Assembly (NCBI RefSeq): GCF_002943105.1
Contig: NZ_PTPZ01000002.1
Location: forward strand, 211,582-275,581
Direction: 5' to 3'
Length of the DNA stretch: 64,000 bases
Source of the DNA: Cloacibacterium normanense
GTDB taxonomy: Bacteria > Bacteroidota > Bacteroidia > Flavobacteriales > Weeksellaceae
The position numbers and the translations under genes are program-made. Shown here piece after piece: positions 53,923 to 63,149 of the stretch. Under the pieces are notes generated by a model. That model was not told the origin of the DNA. It did no database searches and saw only the letters and a program-made list of their open reading frames with translations. Each line of letters starts with the position of its first letter. Position 1 is the first letter of the stretch.

Positions 53923-55788
53923 ATGTTATTCAACGAAACATATGATGTAATCGTAGTAGGAGCTGGTCACGCTGGTTGCGAAGCTGCTGCTGCTGCTGCT
54001 AATCTGGGTTCTAAAACCATGCTTATTACCATGAATATGCAAACCATCGGACAAATGTCTTGTAATCCAGCAATGGGTGGTATTGCAAAAGGACAAATTG
54101 TAAGAGAAATAGATGCAATGGGTGGTTTTAGCGGAATTGTAGCTGATAAATCTGCTATTCAATTCAAGATGCTTAACCTTTCAAAAGGACCTGCAATGTG
54201 GTCTCCTAGAACACAAAATGATAGAATGAAATTCGCAGAAGAATGGCGATATGTACTAGAAAATACACCAAATCTTGACTTTTTTCAGGATATGGTTAAA
54301 TCTTTAATCATCAATAATGGCAAAGTAGAAGGCGTAATAACTTCTTTAGGCATAGAAATCAAAGGAAAATCCGTGGTTTTAACCAATGGAACTTTCCTAA
54401 ATGGACTCATTCACGTTGGTGATAAACAGTTAGGAGGAGGAAGAATGGGAGAACCAAAAGCTTATGGAATTACCGAACAATTGGTAGATTTAGGCTTTGA
54501 AGCTGGTAGAATGAAGACAGGAACTCCAGTTCGTGTAGACGGAAGAAGCCTTGATTATTCTAAGATGGAAGAACAAGCTGGAGACAAAAATCCACAAAAA
54601 TTCAGCTATTTAGATACTCCTAAATTAACGAAACAACGCAGTTGTTACATTACTTATACCAATGATACCGTTCACGAAATTTTAAGAACTGGATTTGATA
54701 AATCTCCAATGTTTAATGGTACTATCCAAAGTATTGGACCAAGATATTGCCCAAGTATTGAAGATAAAATCAATCGTTTTGCGGAAAGAAATCGTCATCA
54801 ATTATTTGCTGAACCTGAAGGTTGGAATACGGTAGAAGTTTATGTAAATGGTTTCAGTTCTTCATTACCAGAAGATGTTCAATTGAAAGCATTACATCAT
54901 GTTCCTGGCTTTGAAAAAGCTAAAATTTTCAGACCTGGTTATGCTATAGAATATGATTACTTCCCTCCTACTCAATTAAAGCATACTTTGGAAACTAAAT
55001 TGATAGAAAACCTTTATTTTGCTGGTCAAATTAATGGAACTACTGGTTACGAAGAAGCTGCAGGACAAGGTTTAATGGCTGGAATTAATGCTCATAATAA
55101 AGTTCACGAAAAAGATGAATTCATACTTAGCAGAGACGAGGCATATATTGGAGTTTTAATAGATGATTTAATTACCAAAGGAACCGAAGAACCATACAGA
55201 ATGTTTACTTCTAGAGCAGAATACAGACTGCTTTTAAGACAAGATAATGCTGATATTAGACTTACAGAAAAAGCTTATAATCTTGGTCTAGCTAAAGAAG
55301 AAAGGTTAAAAAATATGGAAGAAAAAGTTGCTAAATCTTCTGAACTTGAAGAATTTTTGAGAGAAACTTCTTTAAAGCCTGGTATTATCAATCCTATCTT
55401 AGAAGCTAATGAAAGTTCACCGGTAGACCAAGCGTACAGAGCTGCACAAATTCTTACCAGACCTAATCTTTCCTTAGAAAAATTAACTGCAATCGATTTC
55501 ATCAAAGAAAAAGTAGAACAGTATAATGAAGAGCAAAAAGAACAGGCGGAAATCAATATCAAGTATAAAGGTTATATAGAAAAAGAAAGAGATAATGTAG
55601 CCAAATTACAAAGATTAGAAACCATTAGAATCCCAGAAGATTTTGATTATTCTAAAATTTCATCTCTTTCTGCTGAAGCAAAACAAAAGCTCAATAAAAT
55701 TCAACCTAAAACCATTGCGCAAGCTGGAAGAATTTCTGGTGTTTCTCCAGCAGATATTAATGTACTACTTATTTATTTAGGAAGATAA
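53923..55788 (+). CDS. mnmG: tRNA uridine-5-carboxymethylaminomethyl(34) synthesis enzyme MnmG
   Basis: MnmG (GidA) with MnmE modifies U34 of several tRNAs using FAD, NADH, methylene-THF and glycine or ammonium. The 621-aa protein has the FAD motif VVGAGHAGCEAA (about 11-22), the signature CNPAMGGIAKGQIVREIDAMGG (about 47-68), GTFLNGLIHVG and the C-terminal MnmE-binding domain (AGRISGVSPADINVLL near the end). It is flanked on both sides by parS sites. gidA is also a frequent neighbour of bacterial origins. Confidence 0.96.
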   Translation: MLFNETYDVIVVGAGHAGCEAAAAAANLGSKTMLITMNMQTIGQMSCNPAMGGIAKGQIVREIDAMGGFSGIVADKSAIQFKMLNLSKGPAMWSPRTQNDRMKFAEEWRYVLENTPNLDFFQDMVKSLIINNGKVEGVITSLGIEIKGKSVVLTNGTFLNGLIHVGDKQLGGGRMGEPKAYGITEQLVDLGFEAGRMKTGTPVRVDGRSLDYSKMEEQAGDKNPQKFSYLDTPKLTKQRSCYITYTNDTVHEILRTGFDKSPMFNGTIQSIGPRYCPSIEDKINRFAERNRHQLFAEPEGWNTVEVYVNGFSSSLPEDVQLKALHHVPGFEKAKIFRPGYAIEYDYFPPTQLKHTLETKLIENLYFAGQINGTTGYEEAAGQGLMAGINAHNKVHEKDEFILSRDEAYIGVLIDDLITKGTEEPYRMFTSRAEYRLLLRQDNADIRLTEKAYNLGLAKEERLKNMEEKVAKSSELEEFLRETSLKPGIINPILEANESSPVDQAYRAAQILTRPNLSLEKLTAIDFIKEKVEQYNEEQKEQAEINIKYKGYIEKERDNVAKLQRLETIRIPEDFDYSKISSLSAEAKQKLNKIQPKTIAQAGRISGVSPADINVLLIYLGR

Positions 55789-55796
55789 AAGTAAAA

Positions 55797-55812
55797 TGTT
55801 TCACGTGAAACA
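55797..55812. promoter_or_regulatory. parS centromere site 2
   Basis: A second copy of TGTTTCACGTGAAACA, within a 24-bp perfect palindrome (four extra A/T pairs on each side). It starts 8 bp after the mnmG stop and is 1.93 kb from site 1. Confidence 0.9.
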
Positions 55813-55858
55813 TTTTAGAAATTTATATCAAATTTAGATTGGACTTAGCAAATTAAAT

Positions 55859-56677
55859 ATGAAAATAAAAGATCATTTTTTAAGCAAAGAAATTTTTGAA
55901 ATTAAAGAAACCGAAATAGAAGGAATTTTTAAAACTTACCCTATTCCAGAAAATTTAGGTAAGTATTATGAGAGTAAAGATTACATTTCTCATCACCAAG
56001 ATTCTAATTCTTTAAAAGAAAAAATTTACAAATTTGCTCAATCTTTTAATTTAAATTATAAAAGAAATATTCTTTCTTCTGTAAGTTTTGAAAATGCTAA
56101 AGTTCTAGATTATGGTTGCGGTGCTGGTGAATTTTTGAAACATATAGAAAATGATGTTCAAACTTTCGGATATGAACCAAGTGACGCTGCCAGAAATTTT
56201 GCCAAACAAAAAAATACCAAAACAAAGTTTATAAAAGACTTAAATGAAATAGAAAACGGCAGTTTAGATGTTATTACACTTTGGCATGTTTTTGAACATA
56301 TCGAAAATCAGACTGAAATACTCTCATTATTTTATGACAAATTAAAATCAAACGGTCATTTAATAATTGCAGTTCCCAACTGTACTTCTTACGATGCAAA
56401 ATATTATAAAGATTTTTGGGCAGCTTATGATGTACCTCGTCATATTTTTCATTTCTCAAAAAAAGGAATGGAAAAATTTTTCAACACCGAAAATTGGAAA
56501 TTAGAAAAAATAAAACCTCTCCTACTCGATTCTTATTATATTTCAATTTTGAGTGAAAAATATAAGAAAAATCCATTTTTTTGGATTTTTGGAGGAATTC
56601 TTGGATCTATTTCTAACATAAAAGCATCAAAAACCGGAGAATTTTCAAGTTTGGTATATATAATCAAAAAAATATAG
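55859..56677 (+). CDS. class I SAM-dependent methyltransferase
   Basis: This 272-aa protein has the Rossmann methyltransferase motifs VLDYGCGAGEFL (about 81-92, motif I), FGYEPSDAARNFA (about 101-113, motif II), SLDVITLWHVFEHI (about 136-149, motif IV) and LKSNGHLIIAVPN (about 161-173, motif VI). The N-terminal 60 residues resemble the leader of methyltransferases that act on quinones, polysaccharides or lipids (YYESKDYISHH). The substrate cannot be named. It follows parS site 2. Confidence 0.85.
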   Translation: MKIKDHFLSKEIFEIKETEIEGIFKTYPIPENLGKYYESKDYISHHQDSNSLKEKIYKFAQSFNLNYKRNILSSVSFENAKVLDYGCGAGEFLKHIENDVQTFGYEPSDAARNFAKQKNTKTKFIKDLNEIENGSLDVITLWHVFEHIENQTEILSLFYDKLKSNGHLIIAVPNCTSYDAKYYKDFWAAYDVPRHIFHFSKKGMEKFFNTENWKLEKIKPLLLDSYYISILSEKYKKNPFFWIFGGILGSISNIKASKTGEFSSLVYIIKKI

Positions 56678-56784
56678 AAAATCGATTTTTAAGCTATTTA
56701 TGAAAGTCAATTTTCAGCTATTTTGATTAAAATTTCAAGTTTTTGGAAATTTAATACTTTAAAAAAACTTCTCTTTTAATAAAA

Positions 56785-56821
56785 CAAAAAAATCTTCAGA
56801 AAATTTTCTGAAGATTTTTTT
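56785..56821. terminator. bidirectional terminator between the methyltransferase gene and pgk
   Basis: A perfect 17-bp stem (AAAAAATCTTCAGAAAA and its complement) has A/T runs on both sides and ends 40 bp before the pgk stop and 144 bp after the methyltransferase stop. Confidence 0.85.
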
Positions 56822-56860
56822 TAAACCTTTAAACTTAGATAAAGTTTAAATCAAAATTTT

Positions 56861-58051
56861 TTAATTATTAATCGCAGCAACTCCTGGAAGTTCTAAACCT
56901 TCTAAAGATTCTAACATAGCACCTCCTCCTGTTGAAACATAAGAAACTTTGTCTGCATATCCGTTTTGTTTTACAAAAGCAACAGAATCTCCACCTCCAA
57001 CTAAAGAGAAAGCTCCTAATTGTGTAGCTTCGTCTATACTGTCTCCTAAAGCTTTAGTTCCAGCTGAGAAATTATCCATTTCAAAAACTCCAATCGGTCC
57101 GTTCCAAAGGATAGTTCTTGAATTCATAATCACATCATGGAAGATTTCTCTAGTTTTAGAACCTGCATCCATTCCCATCATATTTTCTGGAATGTGATAA
57201 ATATCTACCTCTTCTCTATGCGCATCATTATTAAATTCATCTGCAGCAATTACGTCTACAGGTAAGAAAACTTTTACATTATTTAATTTAGCTTTTTCTA
57301 AAATTTCTAAAGCCAAATCCATTTTATCTGCTTCTAATAAAGAAGTTCCGATATTTCCGCCTAAAGCTTTAATAAAAGTAAAAGACATTCCACCTCCGAT
57401 AATTAAATTATCTACAGCTGGTAAAATATTTTCAATAATGGTAATTTTAGTAGAAACTTTAGAACCACCCAATATTGCAGTTACTGGTTTTTCTCCACTT
57501 CCTAATACTTTATCTATCGCTTCTAATTCTTTAGCCATCAATAAACCGAAAAATTTAGTTGAAGGGAAAAATTTAGCAATTACAGCAGTAGAAGCATGTG
57601 CTCTGTGAGCCGTACCAAAAGCATCATTTACATAAACATCACCTAATTTTGCTAATTTTCCTGCAAATTCTTCATCACCAGCTTCTTCTTCATTATAAAA
57701 TCTAAGGTTTTCTAACAATAGAATTTCTCCTGGTTGAAGATCAGCAGCTGCTTTTTCTGCAACTTCACCTATACAATCAGAAGCAAATTTCACTTCTTTT
57801 CCTAGAACTTTAGAAACTTCATCTACTATCTGAGAAAGAGAAAACTCTGGATTTACTTTGCCTTTTGGTCTACCAAGATGCGTCATGATAATTACAGAAC
57901 CTCCATCATTTAAGATTTTATCAATCGTTGGTTTTGCAGCAACTATTCTGGTATTATCGGTTACTTTTTTATTTTCATCTTGAGGTACATTGAAATCTAC
58001 TCTAATTAATGCTTTTTTTCCAGCGAAACTAATATCATTAATGGTTTTCAT
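56861..58051 (-). CDS. pgk: phosphoglycerate kinase
   Basis: Pgk transfers phosphate between 1,3-bisphosphoglycerate and ADP in glycolysis. The 396-aa protein is of standard length: [11 protein letters not shown] (about 15-25), THLGRPKG (about 57-64), [28 protein letters not shown] (about 139-153), [10 protein letters not shown] (about 192-201) and the C-terminal nucleotide loop [13 protein letters not shown]. It is transcribed away from the gene-free 58052-58708 interval, with a TAAATTTG box on the minus strand at 58104-58111. Confidence 0.96.
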   Translation of the reverse strand: MKTINDISFAGKKALIRVDFNVPQDENKKVTDNTRIVAAKPTIDKILNDGGSVIIMTHLGRPKGKVNPEFSLSQIVDEVSKVLGKEVKFASDCIGEVAEKAAADLQPGEILLLENLRFYNEEEAGDEEFAGKLAKLGDVYVNDAFGTAHRAHASTAVIAKFFPSTKFFGLLMAKELEAIDKVLGSGEKPVTAILGGSKVSTKITIIENILPAVDNLIIGGGMSFTFIKALGGNIGTSLLEADKMDLALEILEKAKLNNVKVFLPVDVIAADEFNNDAHREEVDIYHIPENMMGMDAGSKTREIFHDVIMNSRTILWNGPIGVFEMDNFSAGTKALGDSIDEATQLGAFSLVGGGDSVAFVKQNGYADKVSYVSTGGGAMLESLEGLELPGVAAINN

Positions 58052-58708
58052 AAATTTTTTCTTTTTAAAGTTTTTAGATTATACTGCTTTTTTTAAAGCT
58101 TTACAAATTTAAGATTTCTAAAATGGCAAAAAGAAAAATCCTGAGAAAAATTTCCACAAACTGACGAAAAACATTTTCTAACATATTTTCTTCTTTTTAA
58201 TAAAAAAAGAAATGAATACTATTGTTGTAGTTGTGAATAATGGGGAAAACTATTTTCTAATTTTTTTACGGAAAGAGTTGTAGTACAATTCATAAGTTTT
58301 CCATATTATAATAGATTAATAATCAAATAAATAATAAGTTTACTAACAATTGTGAATATCTCTTATTTCATGCATATATTGAAAAACATGTTATGGAAAA
58401 ACTAAAGAATTTGACCTCAAAAAAATAGATAAACAAAATCTATAATCTTGCAAGATTTTTTCTATTACACAAAAATTCTTTAACTTTTTATTTTATTTAG
58501 CAGAAGTTTTAAACATAGTAATTAACATTCTGTTAATAATTGTGTAACATTCTCTTAAAATACTGTAAATTAGTATGATACAATTAAAAGTAATTTGCCA
58601 AGATTTTCTTAAACACTTGATTTTAAAGCTCATTTAAAAAATCGATTTTAAAATTTAATCCACAATTCACATTTAAAGTGTTAATTTTGTAGAAATAATA
58701 AGAATAAA
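58052..58708. other. 657-bp gene-free AT-rich interval, candidate replication origin
   Basis: No gene is seen between the divergent pgk and rpiB. DnaA-box-like words (consensus TTATNCACA) occur as TTATTCACA (minus, 58232-58240), ATATTCACA (minus, 58351-58359), TATTACACA (plus, 58463-58471), TGTTACACA (minus, 58541-58549), TAATCCACA (plus, 58656-58664) and CAATTCACA (plus, 58663-58671). Only the first matches perfectly. Extremely AT-rich stretches separate them. Two parS sites lie within 5 kb. Ordinary divergent promoter DNA is the alternative. Confidence 0.4.
58682..58689 (+). promoter_or_regulatory. candidate -7 box for rpiB
   Basis: TAATTTTG, 19 bp before the rpiB ATG. No -33 TTTG is visible. 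Confidence 0.4.
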
Positions 58709-59140
58709 ATGAAAAAAATAGCAATCGCCGCAGATCACGCAGGCTATGAATACAAGGAATTTGCAAAGAAACAATTAGAAGGAAAATATGAATTGGTAGA
58801 TTTTGGAACCCATGGTTTAGATTCTGTAGATTATCCAGATTTTGTACATCCTGCTGCAAGTGCTGTAGAAAACGGAGATTGTGAATTTGGAATTTTATTT
58901 TGTGGAAGCGGACAAGGTGTACAATTAAGTGCTAATAAACACCAAGGAATAAGATGTGCTCTAGCTTGGATGCCAGAAATTGCAGAATTATCTCGCCAAC
59001 ATAACAATTGTAATATGGTAGCAATGCCTGCCAGATTTATTGCCAAAGAATTGGCGCTAGAAATCATAGAGAAATTTCTCACCACCGATTTCGAAGGAGG
59101 AAGACATCAAAACAGAGTAGATAAAATCACTTGTAAATAA
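58709..59140 (+). CDS. rpiB: ribose-5-phosphate isomerase B
   Basis: RpiB interconverts ribose-5-phosphate and ribulose-5-phosphate. The 143-aa RpiB/LacAB-fold protein has AADHAGYEYKE (about 7-17), DFGTHGLDSVDYPDF, the catalytic Cys in FGILFCGSGQGVQLSANKH (about 60-78, Cys about 65) and QHNNCNMVAMPARF. Its own terminator follows. Confidence 0.94.
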   Translation: MKKIAIAADHAGYEYKEFAKKQLEGKYELVDFGTHGLDSVDYPDFVHPAASAVENGDCEFGILFCGSGQGVQLSANKHQGIRCALAWMPEIAELSRQHNNCNMVAMPARFIAKELALEIIEKFLTTDFEGGRHQNRVDKITCK

Positions 59141-59144
59141 AACC

Positions 59145-59170
59145 ATCTCCGACGAAAGTTGGAGATTTTT
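59145..59170 (+). terminator. terminator after rpiB
   Basis: A 9-bp stem ATCTCCGAC/GTTGGAGAT with a GAAA (GNRA) loop is followed by TTTTT. Confidence 0.85.
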
Positions 59171-59209
59171 ATTTAAATTTATAAAAATAAAAAAAACACT
59201 AAAACATAT

Positions 59210-61357
59210 ATGAAACAACAACATAAATCACAAAAACAAGATCAGAAACTTCGCGATATTGGGAAGCTCATTCTGCGTTTTATGAATAAAAAAGCGTCTA
59301 AAATCTATAATTACAAACAGATTGCTGACGGAATAGAATATAAAAATCCTAGACAAAGAGAACTCGTTATTCAGGCACTTCATAAATTGAAAGCCGAAGA
59401 TAAAATTAAAGAAACAGAGAAGAATAAATACATTGTAAACCTTCAAATTACCGATACGTTAACAGGAGTTATCGATTTTGCAGCCAATGGAAATGCCTAT
59501 GTAAAAGTAGAAGGAATAGAAGATGATGTTTTTATTCATCAAAAAAATGTAAAAGATGCGTTGCAAGGAGACACGGTTCTTATCGTCACCTATCATTTTA
59601 AAGGTAAAAAATTAGAAGGCTCAGTTTTAGAAGTTCTAGAACGGGCTAATGATACTTTTGTAGGGACTTTTCAGTTTGTTCCGCATAAAGATTTTGGATT
59701 TGTAGTCATTGATAAAAAACAAATTAATAATGACTTCTTTATCCCAAAAAATAAAATAAATGGTGCTAAAGATGGCGAAAAAGTTGTGGTAAAAATGCTG
59801 AATTGGGATGCGAATTCTAAAAATCCAGAAGGCGAAATTATTCAAGTTTTGGGACTTTCTGGTGAACATGAAACTGAAATCCACTCTATTCTAGCAGAAT
59901 ATGGTTTGCCTTATGAGTTTCCACCAGAAGTAGAAGCTGAAGCAGATAAAATTGATAGAAAAATTACCGCTGCAGAAGTGAAAAAACGCAGAGATATGCG
60001 TAAAGTTCTCACATTTACTATTGACCCAAAAGATGCAAAAGATTTTGATGATGCTCTTTCTTTACAGAAATTAGAAAATGGAAACTGGGAAATTGGTGTT
60101 CACATTGCAGACGTTTCGCATTACGTAAGACCGGGAACTATTTTAGATGATGAAGCTTATAACAGAGCCACTTCTGTGTATTTGGTAGACAGAGTTGTTC
60201 CTATGCTTCCTGAAGTTTTGAGTAATGATGTTTGTTCACTTCGTCCCAATGAAGATAAATTCACATTTTCAGCAGTTTTTGAACTCAATGACAAAGCTGA
60301 AGTTCAAAATCAATGGTTTGGAAGAACGGTTATTCATTCAGACAGAAGATTTACCTATGAAGAAGCGCAAGAACGAATTGAAACGAAAACAGGAGAATTA
60401 GCAGAAGAAATACTGGTATTAGATAAACTCGCTAAAATTCTAAGAAAAAATAGAATTAAAAATGGAGCAATTACTTTTGACAGAAGTGAAGTAAGATTCA
60501 ATTTAGACGAAAATAATGAACCTATTGGTGTTTATTTTAAAATTAGCAAAGATTCTAATCATTTGATTGAAGAATTCATGCTTTTAGCCAATAGAAAAGT
60601 ATCTGAATTTGTTTCACTAACTAGAAAAGGAGAAACTACTGGAAATACTTTTGTGTATAGAGTTCACGATGATCCTAATCCTACAAAATTAGAAGCATTG
60701 CGAGAATTCGTAGGAACTTTCGGGTATAAAATGAACCTTGCTAATTCTAAAAAAGTAGCAGAATCACTCAATAATTTATTACGAGATGTAAAAGGAAAAG
60801 GCGAAGAAAACATGATTGAAACTCTAGCCATGCGAAGCATGAGCAAAGCAGTCTATTCTACCAATCCTATTGGACATTACGGTTTAGGATTCGAATATTA
60901 CTCGCACTTTACCTCTCCTATTCGTAGATATCCAGATTTAATAGCTCACCGTTTGTTACAACACTATTTAGATGGCGGAAAATCTCCTTTTGCTGCTGAA
61001 TACGAAGAATATTGCAAACATTGCAGTGATATGGAACGTCTCGCATCAGATGCAGAAAGAGATTCTATTAAATTTATGCAAGTAAAATTCATGGAAAAAC
61101 ACGTAGGAGAATTTTTCGAAGGTGTGATTTCTGGAACTGCAGACTTCGGATTCTGGGTAGAAATTCCAGAAAACGGCGCAGAAGGTTTAATAAAATTGCG
61201 TGATTTAATGGATGATTCTTACTTCCACGAACCAAAAACACATTCTATTGTAGGAATGAGAACAGGTAAAACCTATCAATTGGGAGACACCATAAAAATT
61301 AAAGTGGTGAAAGCGAATTTGGTGGCTAAACAATTAGATTTTAAAGTGGTGGATTAA
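59210..61357 (+). CDS. rnr: ribonuclease R
   Basis: RNase R is a 3'-5' exoribonuclease able to degrade structured RNA. The 715-aa protein has an N-terminal winged helix (about 13-60), cold-shock domains (about 70-220), the RNB catalytic core with TIDPKDAKDFDDALS (about 271-285, the Asp cluster), HIADVSHYVRPG and HFTSPIRRYPDLIAHR (about 566-581), and a C-terminal S1 domain (FFEGVISGTADFGFWVE). Length excludes the RNase II subtype. Confidence 0.95.
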   Translation: MKQQHKSQKQDQKLRDIGKLILRFMNKKASKIYNYKQIADGIEYKNPRQRELVIQALHKLKAEDKIKETEKNKYIVNLQITDTLTGVIDFAANGNAYVKVEGIEDDVFIHQKNVKDALQGDTVLIVTYHFKGKKLEGSVLEVLERANDTFVGTFQFVPHKDFGFVVIDKKQINNDFFIPKNKINGAKDGEKVVVKMLNWDANSKNPEGEIIQVLGLSGEHETEIHSILAEYGLPYEFPPEVEAEADKIDRKITAAEVKKRRDMRKVLTFTIDPKDAKDFDDALSLQKLENGNWEIGVHIADVSHYVRPGTILDDEAYNRATSVYLVDRVVPMLPEVLSNDVCSLRPNEDKFTFSAVFELNDKAEVQNQWFGRTVIHSDRRFTYEEAQERIETKTGELAEEILVLDKLAKILRKNRIKNGAITFDRSEVRFNLDENNEPIGVYFKISKDSNHLIEEFMLLANRKVSEFVSLTRKGETTGNTFVYRVHDDPNPTKLEALREFVGTFGYKMNLANSKKVAESLNNLLRDVKGKGEENMIETLAMRSMSKAVYSTNPIGHYGLGFEYYSHFTSPIRRYPDLIAHRLLQHYLDGGKSPFAAEYEEYCKHCSDMERLASDAERDSIKFMQVKFMEKHVGEFFEGVISGTADFGFWVEIPENGAEGLIKLRDLMDDSYFHEPKTHSIVGMRTGKTYQLGDTIKIKVVKANLVAKQLDFKVVD

Positions 61358-61454
61358 AAATTATTTAAAGATTTAAGAATTTAAAATTTGTAAGATTTTA
61401 GTTCAAACAACAAGCAAAGTTTTAAAAAATATTAATCTTTAAATACTTATTTCT
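61358..61454. repeat. short AT-rich word repeat before the LysE-family gene
   Basis: AAAGATTTAAGAATTTAAAA followed by TTTGTAAGATTTTAG consists of near-repeats of GATTTAAGAATT-like words. They are similar to the right end of the element at 9086 and to 26345-26380. No gene is seen. Confidence 0.35.
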
Positions 61455-61462
61455 TACCTTTG
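61455..61462 (+). promoter_or_regulatory. candidate -7 box, four bases before an ATG
   Basis: TACCTTTG fits TAnnTTTG and ends four bases before the start of the LysE-family gene. This suggests a leaderless transcript like that predicted at 30153. No -33 TTTG at standard spacing. Confidence 0.35.
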
Positions 61463-61466
61463 TTAA

Positions 61467-62153
61467 ATGCTTGAACTTATACTTTCGGCAATCGGATTAG
61501 GATTTATGTTGAGTCTTGTTTTTATAGGACCAATATTCTTTTTATTGATTGAGACTAGTTTTTGTAGAGGTCACCGTCATGCTTTGGCATTAGATTTAGG
61601 CGTGATTACTGCAGATATTTTGTGTATTGTAGCTGCTTATTTTGCCAGCGCAGACTTGGTAGAACTTATAGACAAACATCCAGGATTTTACAGAATTACA
61701 GCGCTTATTATTTTGGTTTACGGAATTTTTATGATGCTTACCAAAACTCAAATGCACGTTGCTAATGAGAAAAAAATCATCAGTCAAAATTATTTCAAAA
61801 CTTTTGTAAATGGCTTCTTGTTCAATATTTTGAATGTAGGAGTTATTTTATTTTGGCTGGTTACCGTAATTTCGGTGAGAAATGAATATCCAGATTTGCA
61901 GAATTTCCTGCTTTACATCAGTTTAGTGATTGCGACTTATCTTGTGATAGATTTACTCAAAATATTGTTAGCCAAGCAATTTCACTATAAATTGACTCAA
62001 AATTTAGCTAATAAAATCAGAAAAACTGTAGGAATTATTCTGATTATTTTTAGTTTTTTCATCTTTCTGCAGAGTTATAAAAAATTCAATCAATTTGATA
62101 AACGTTTAGAAGAAGCAGAAAGCAAAGAAATACTCTACCAAAAAGCAAAATGA
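61467..62153 (+). CDS. LysE-family exporter
   Basis: LysE/RhtB proteins export amino acids or related small molecules. The 228-aa protein has six predicted helices. The family signature near the N-terminus is GLGFMLSLVFIGPIFFLLIETSFCRG (about 11-36), followed by ALALDLGVITADILCI. The C-terminus is a hydrophilic charged tail. The substrate is unknown. It overlaps the S66 carboxypeptidase gene by 4 bp (ATGA). Confidence 0.8.
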   Translation: MLELILSAIGLGFMLSLVFIGPIFFLLIETSFCRGHRHALALDLGVITADILCIVAAYFASADLVELIDKHPGFYRITALIILVYGIFMMLTKTQMHVANEKKIISQNYFKTFVNGFLFNILNVGVILFWLVTVISVRNEYPDLQNFLLYISLVIATYLVIDLLKILLAKQFHYKLTQNLANKIRKTVGIILIIFSFFIFLQSYKKFNQFDKRLEEAESKEILYQKAK

Positions 62154-63082
62154 AAAATATTATTTTTCCTAAAAATTTAAAAAAAGGTGACCAAATAGCC
62201 ATTATTTCTCCTGCAGGATTTGTGGAAGAAACATCACTTCAGAGCACCATCAATTTGATAAAATCAAAAGGCTACGAACCTATTCTTGGTAAAAATACTC
62301 TTGGAAAATTTGAAAACGGTTACAATTATTCAGGAACCGAAAAAGAAAGAATTCAGGATTTAAATTGGGCTTTCAATAATCCAGAAATTTCAGCAATTTG
62401 GGCTTCTAGAGGTGGTTATGGTTGTCAGCATTTATTGAGACACCTCAAACTTTCAGAATTCAGACAAAATCCGAAATGGTATATTGGTTATTCTGATAAT
62501 ACAGTGATTAACAGTTATTTACTTAAAAATAATTTCTCTTCTATTCACGGACAAACCATTAAAACAGCAAGTTTCGGGGTTTCTGAAGGAAGCTATGAAG
62601 ACATTTTCAAAATTTTAGAAGGAAAAAAAATTCAATATTCCGTAGAAAAACATCAACTTAATAAAAATGGAAAAGCTGAAGGAGAACTCATTGGTGGAAA
62701 TTTAGCTTTGATTTATGCCCTTTTAGGAACGCCATATTCATTTGATTTCAAAGATAAAATTCTTTTCATAGAAGACATTGGCGAGAATTTTTATGCACTC
62801 GATAGAATGTTAATAAGTCTTGATTTAGCAGGAGTTTTCAGAAAAATTAAGGGATTAATCATCGGCGGAATGACCAATATGGGCGATGCAAAAGAAAACA
62901 AAAACTATGATGAACCTTTCGATGAATTTGCCTATGAAATCATTGCTCAAAGAATAAAAAAATACAACTTCCCTACTCTTTTTGGCTTTCCAAATGGACA
63001 TATTTTTGATAACAGACCTTTAATTATAGGAAGTAAGGTAAAGATGGAAGTTGAGGAAAAAGGATTAGTAAAAATTTTATAA
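62150..63082 (+). CDS. S66-family LD-carboxypeptidase
   Basis: This cytoplasmic serine peptidase removes the terminal D-Ala from recycled murein tetrapeptide. The 310-aa protein has IAIISPAGFVEE (about 16-27), WASRGGYGCQHLL (about 84-96), the nucleophile in YIGYSDNTV (Ser about 108), the Glu in LFIEDIGE (about 206-213) and the His near FPNGHIFDNRPL. It is translationally coupled to the LysE-family gene. With the MurC/Mpl-type ligase at 45563 it could serve peptidoglycan recycling. Confidence 0.88.
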   Translation: MKNIIFPKNLKKGDQIAIISPAGFVEETSLQSTINLIKSKGYEPILGKNTLGKFENGYNYSGTEKERIQDLNWAFNNPEISAIWASRGGYGCQHLLRHLKLSEFRQNPKWYIGYSDNTVINSYLLKNNFSSIHGQTIKTASFGVSEGSYEDIFKILEGKKIQYSVEKHQLNKNGKAEGELIGGNLALIYALLGTPYSFDFKDKILFIEDIGENFYALDRMLISLDLAGVFRKIKGLIIGGMTNMGDAKENKNYDEPFDEFAYEIIAQRIKKYNFPTLFGFPNGHIFDNRPLIIGSKVKMEVEEKGLVKIL

Positions 63083-63083
63083 A

Positions 63084-63143
63084 CCACAGTGAAACAGAGA
63101 ATTCACATTGTTCACAGTGAAAACTCGGAGCTCTCTGTGTTTA
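63084..63143. repeat. intergenic element (CACAGTGAAACAGAG type)
   Basis: The left end ACCACAGTGAAACAGAGAAT and the right end GAGCTCTCTGTGTTTA are inverted partners (AAACAGAGA / TCTCTGTGTTT). CACAGTGAA occurs twice. It separates the S66 gene from the YraN gene, and the longer YraN frame starting inside it is an artefact. Confidence 0.6.
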
Positions 63144-63149
63144 AATATT

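Noticed and set aside
53926-54162. Ser-rich minus-strand frame antisense to mnmG
   Set aside because: It mirrors the Ala-codon run of the mnmG FAD-binding region; strong mnmG homology on the other strand accounts for the sequence.
63108-63149. N-terminal extension of the YraN gene from a TTG codon
   Set aside because: The 14 extra codons lie inside an intergenic repeat; the ATG at 63150 gives the family's usual N-terminus.
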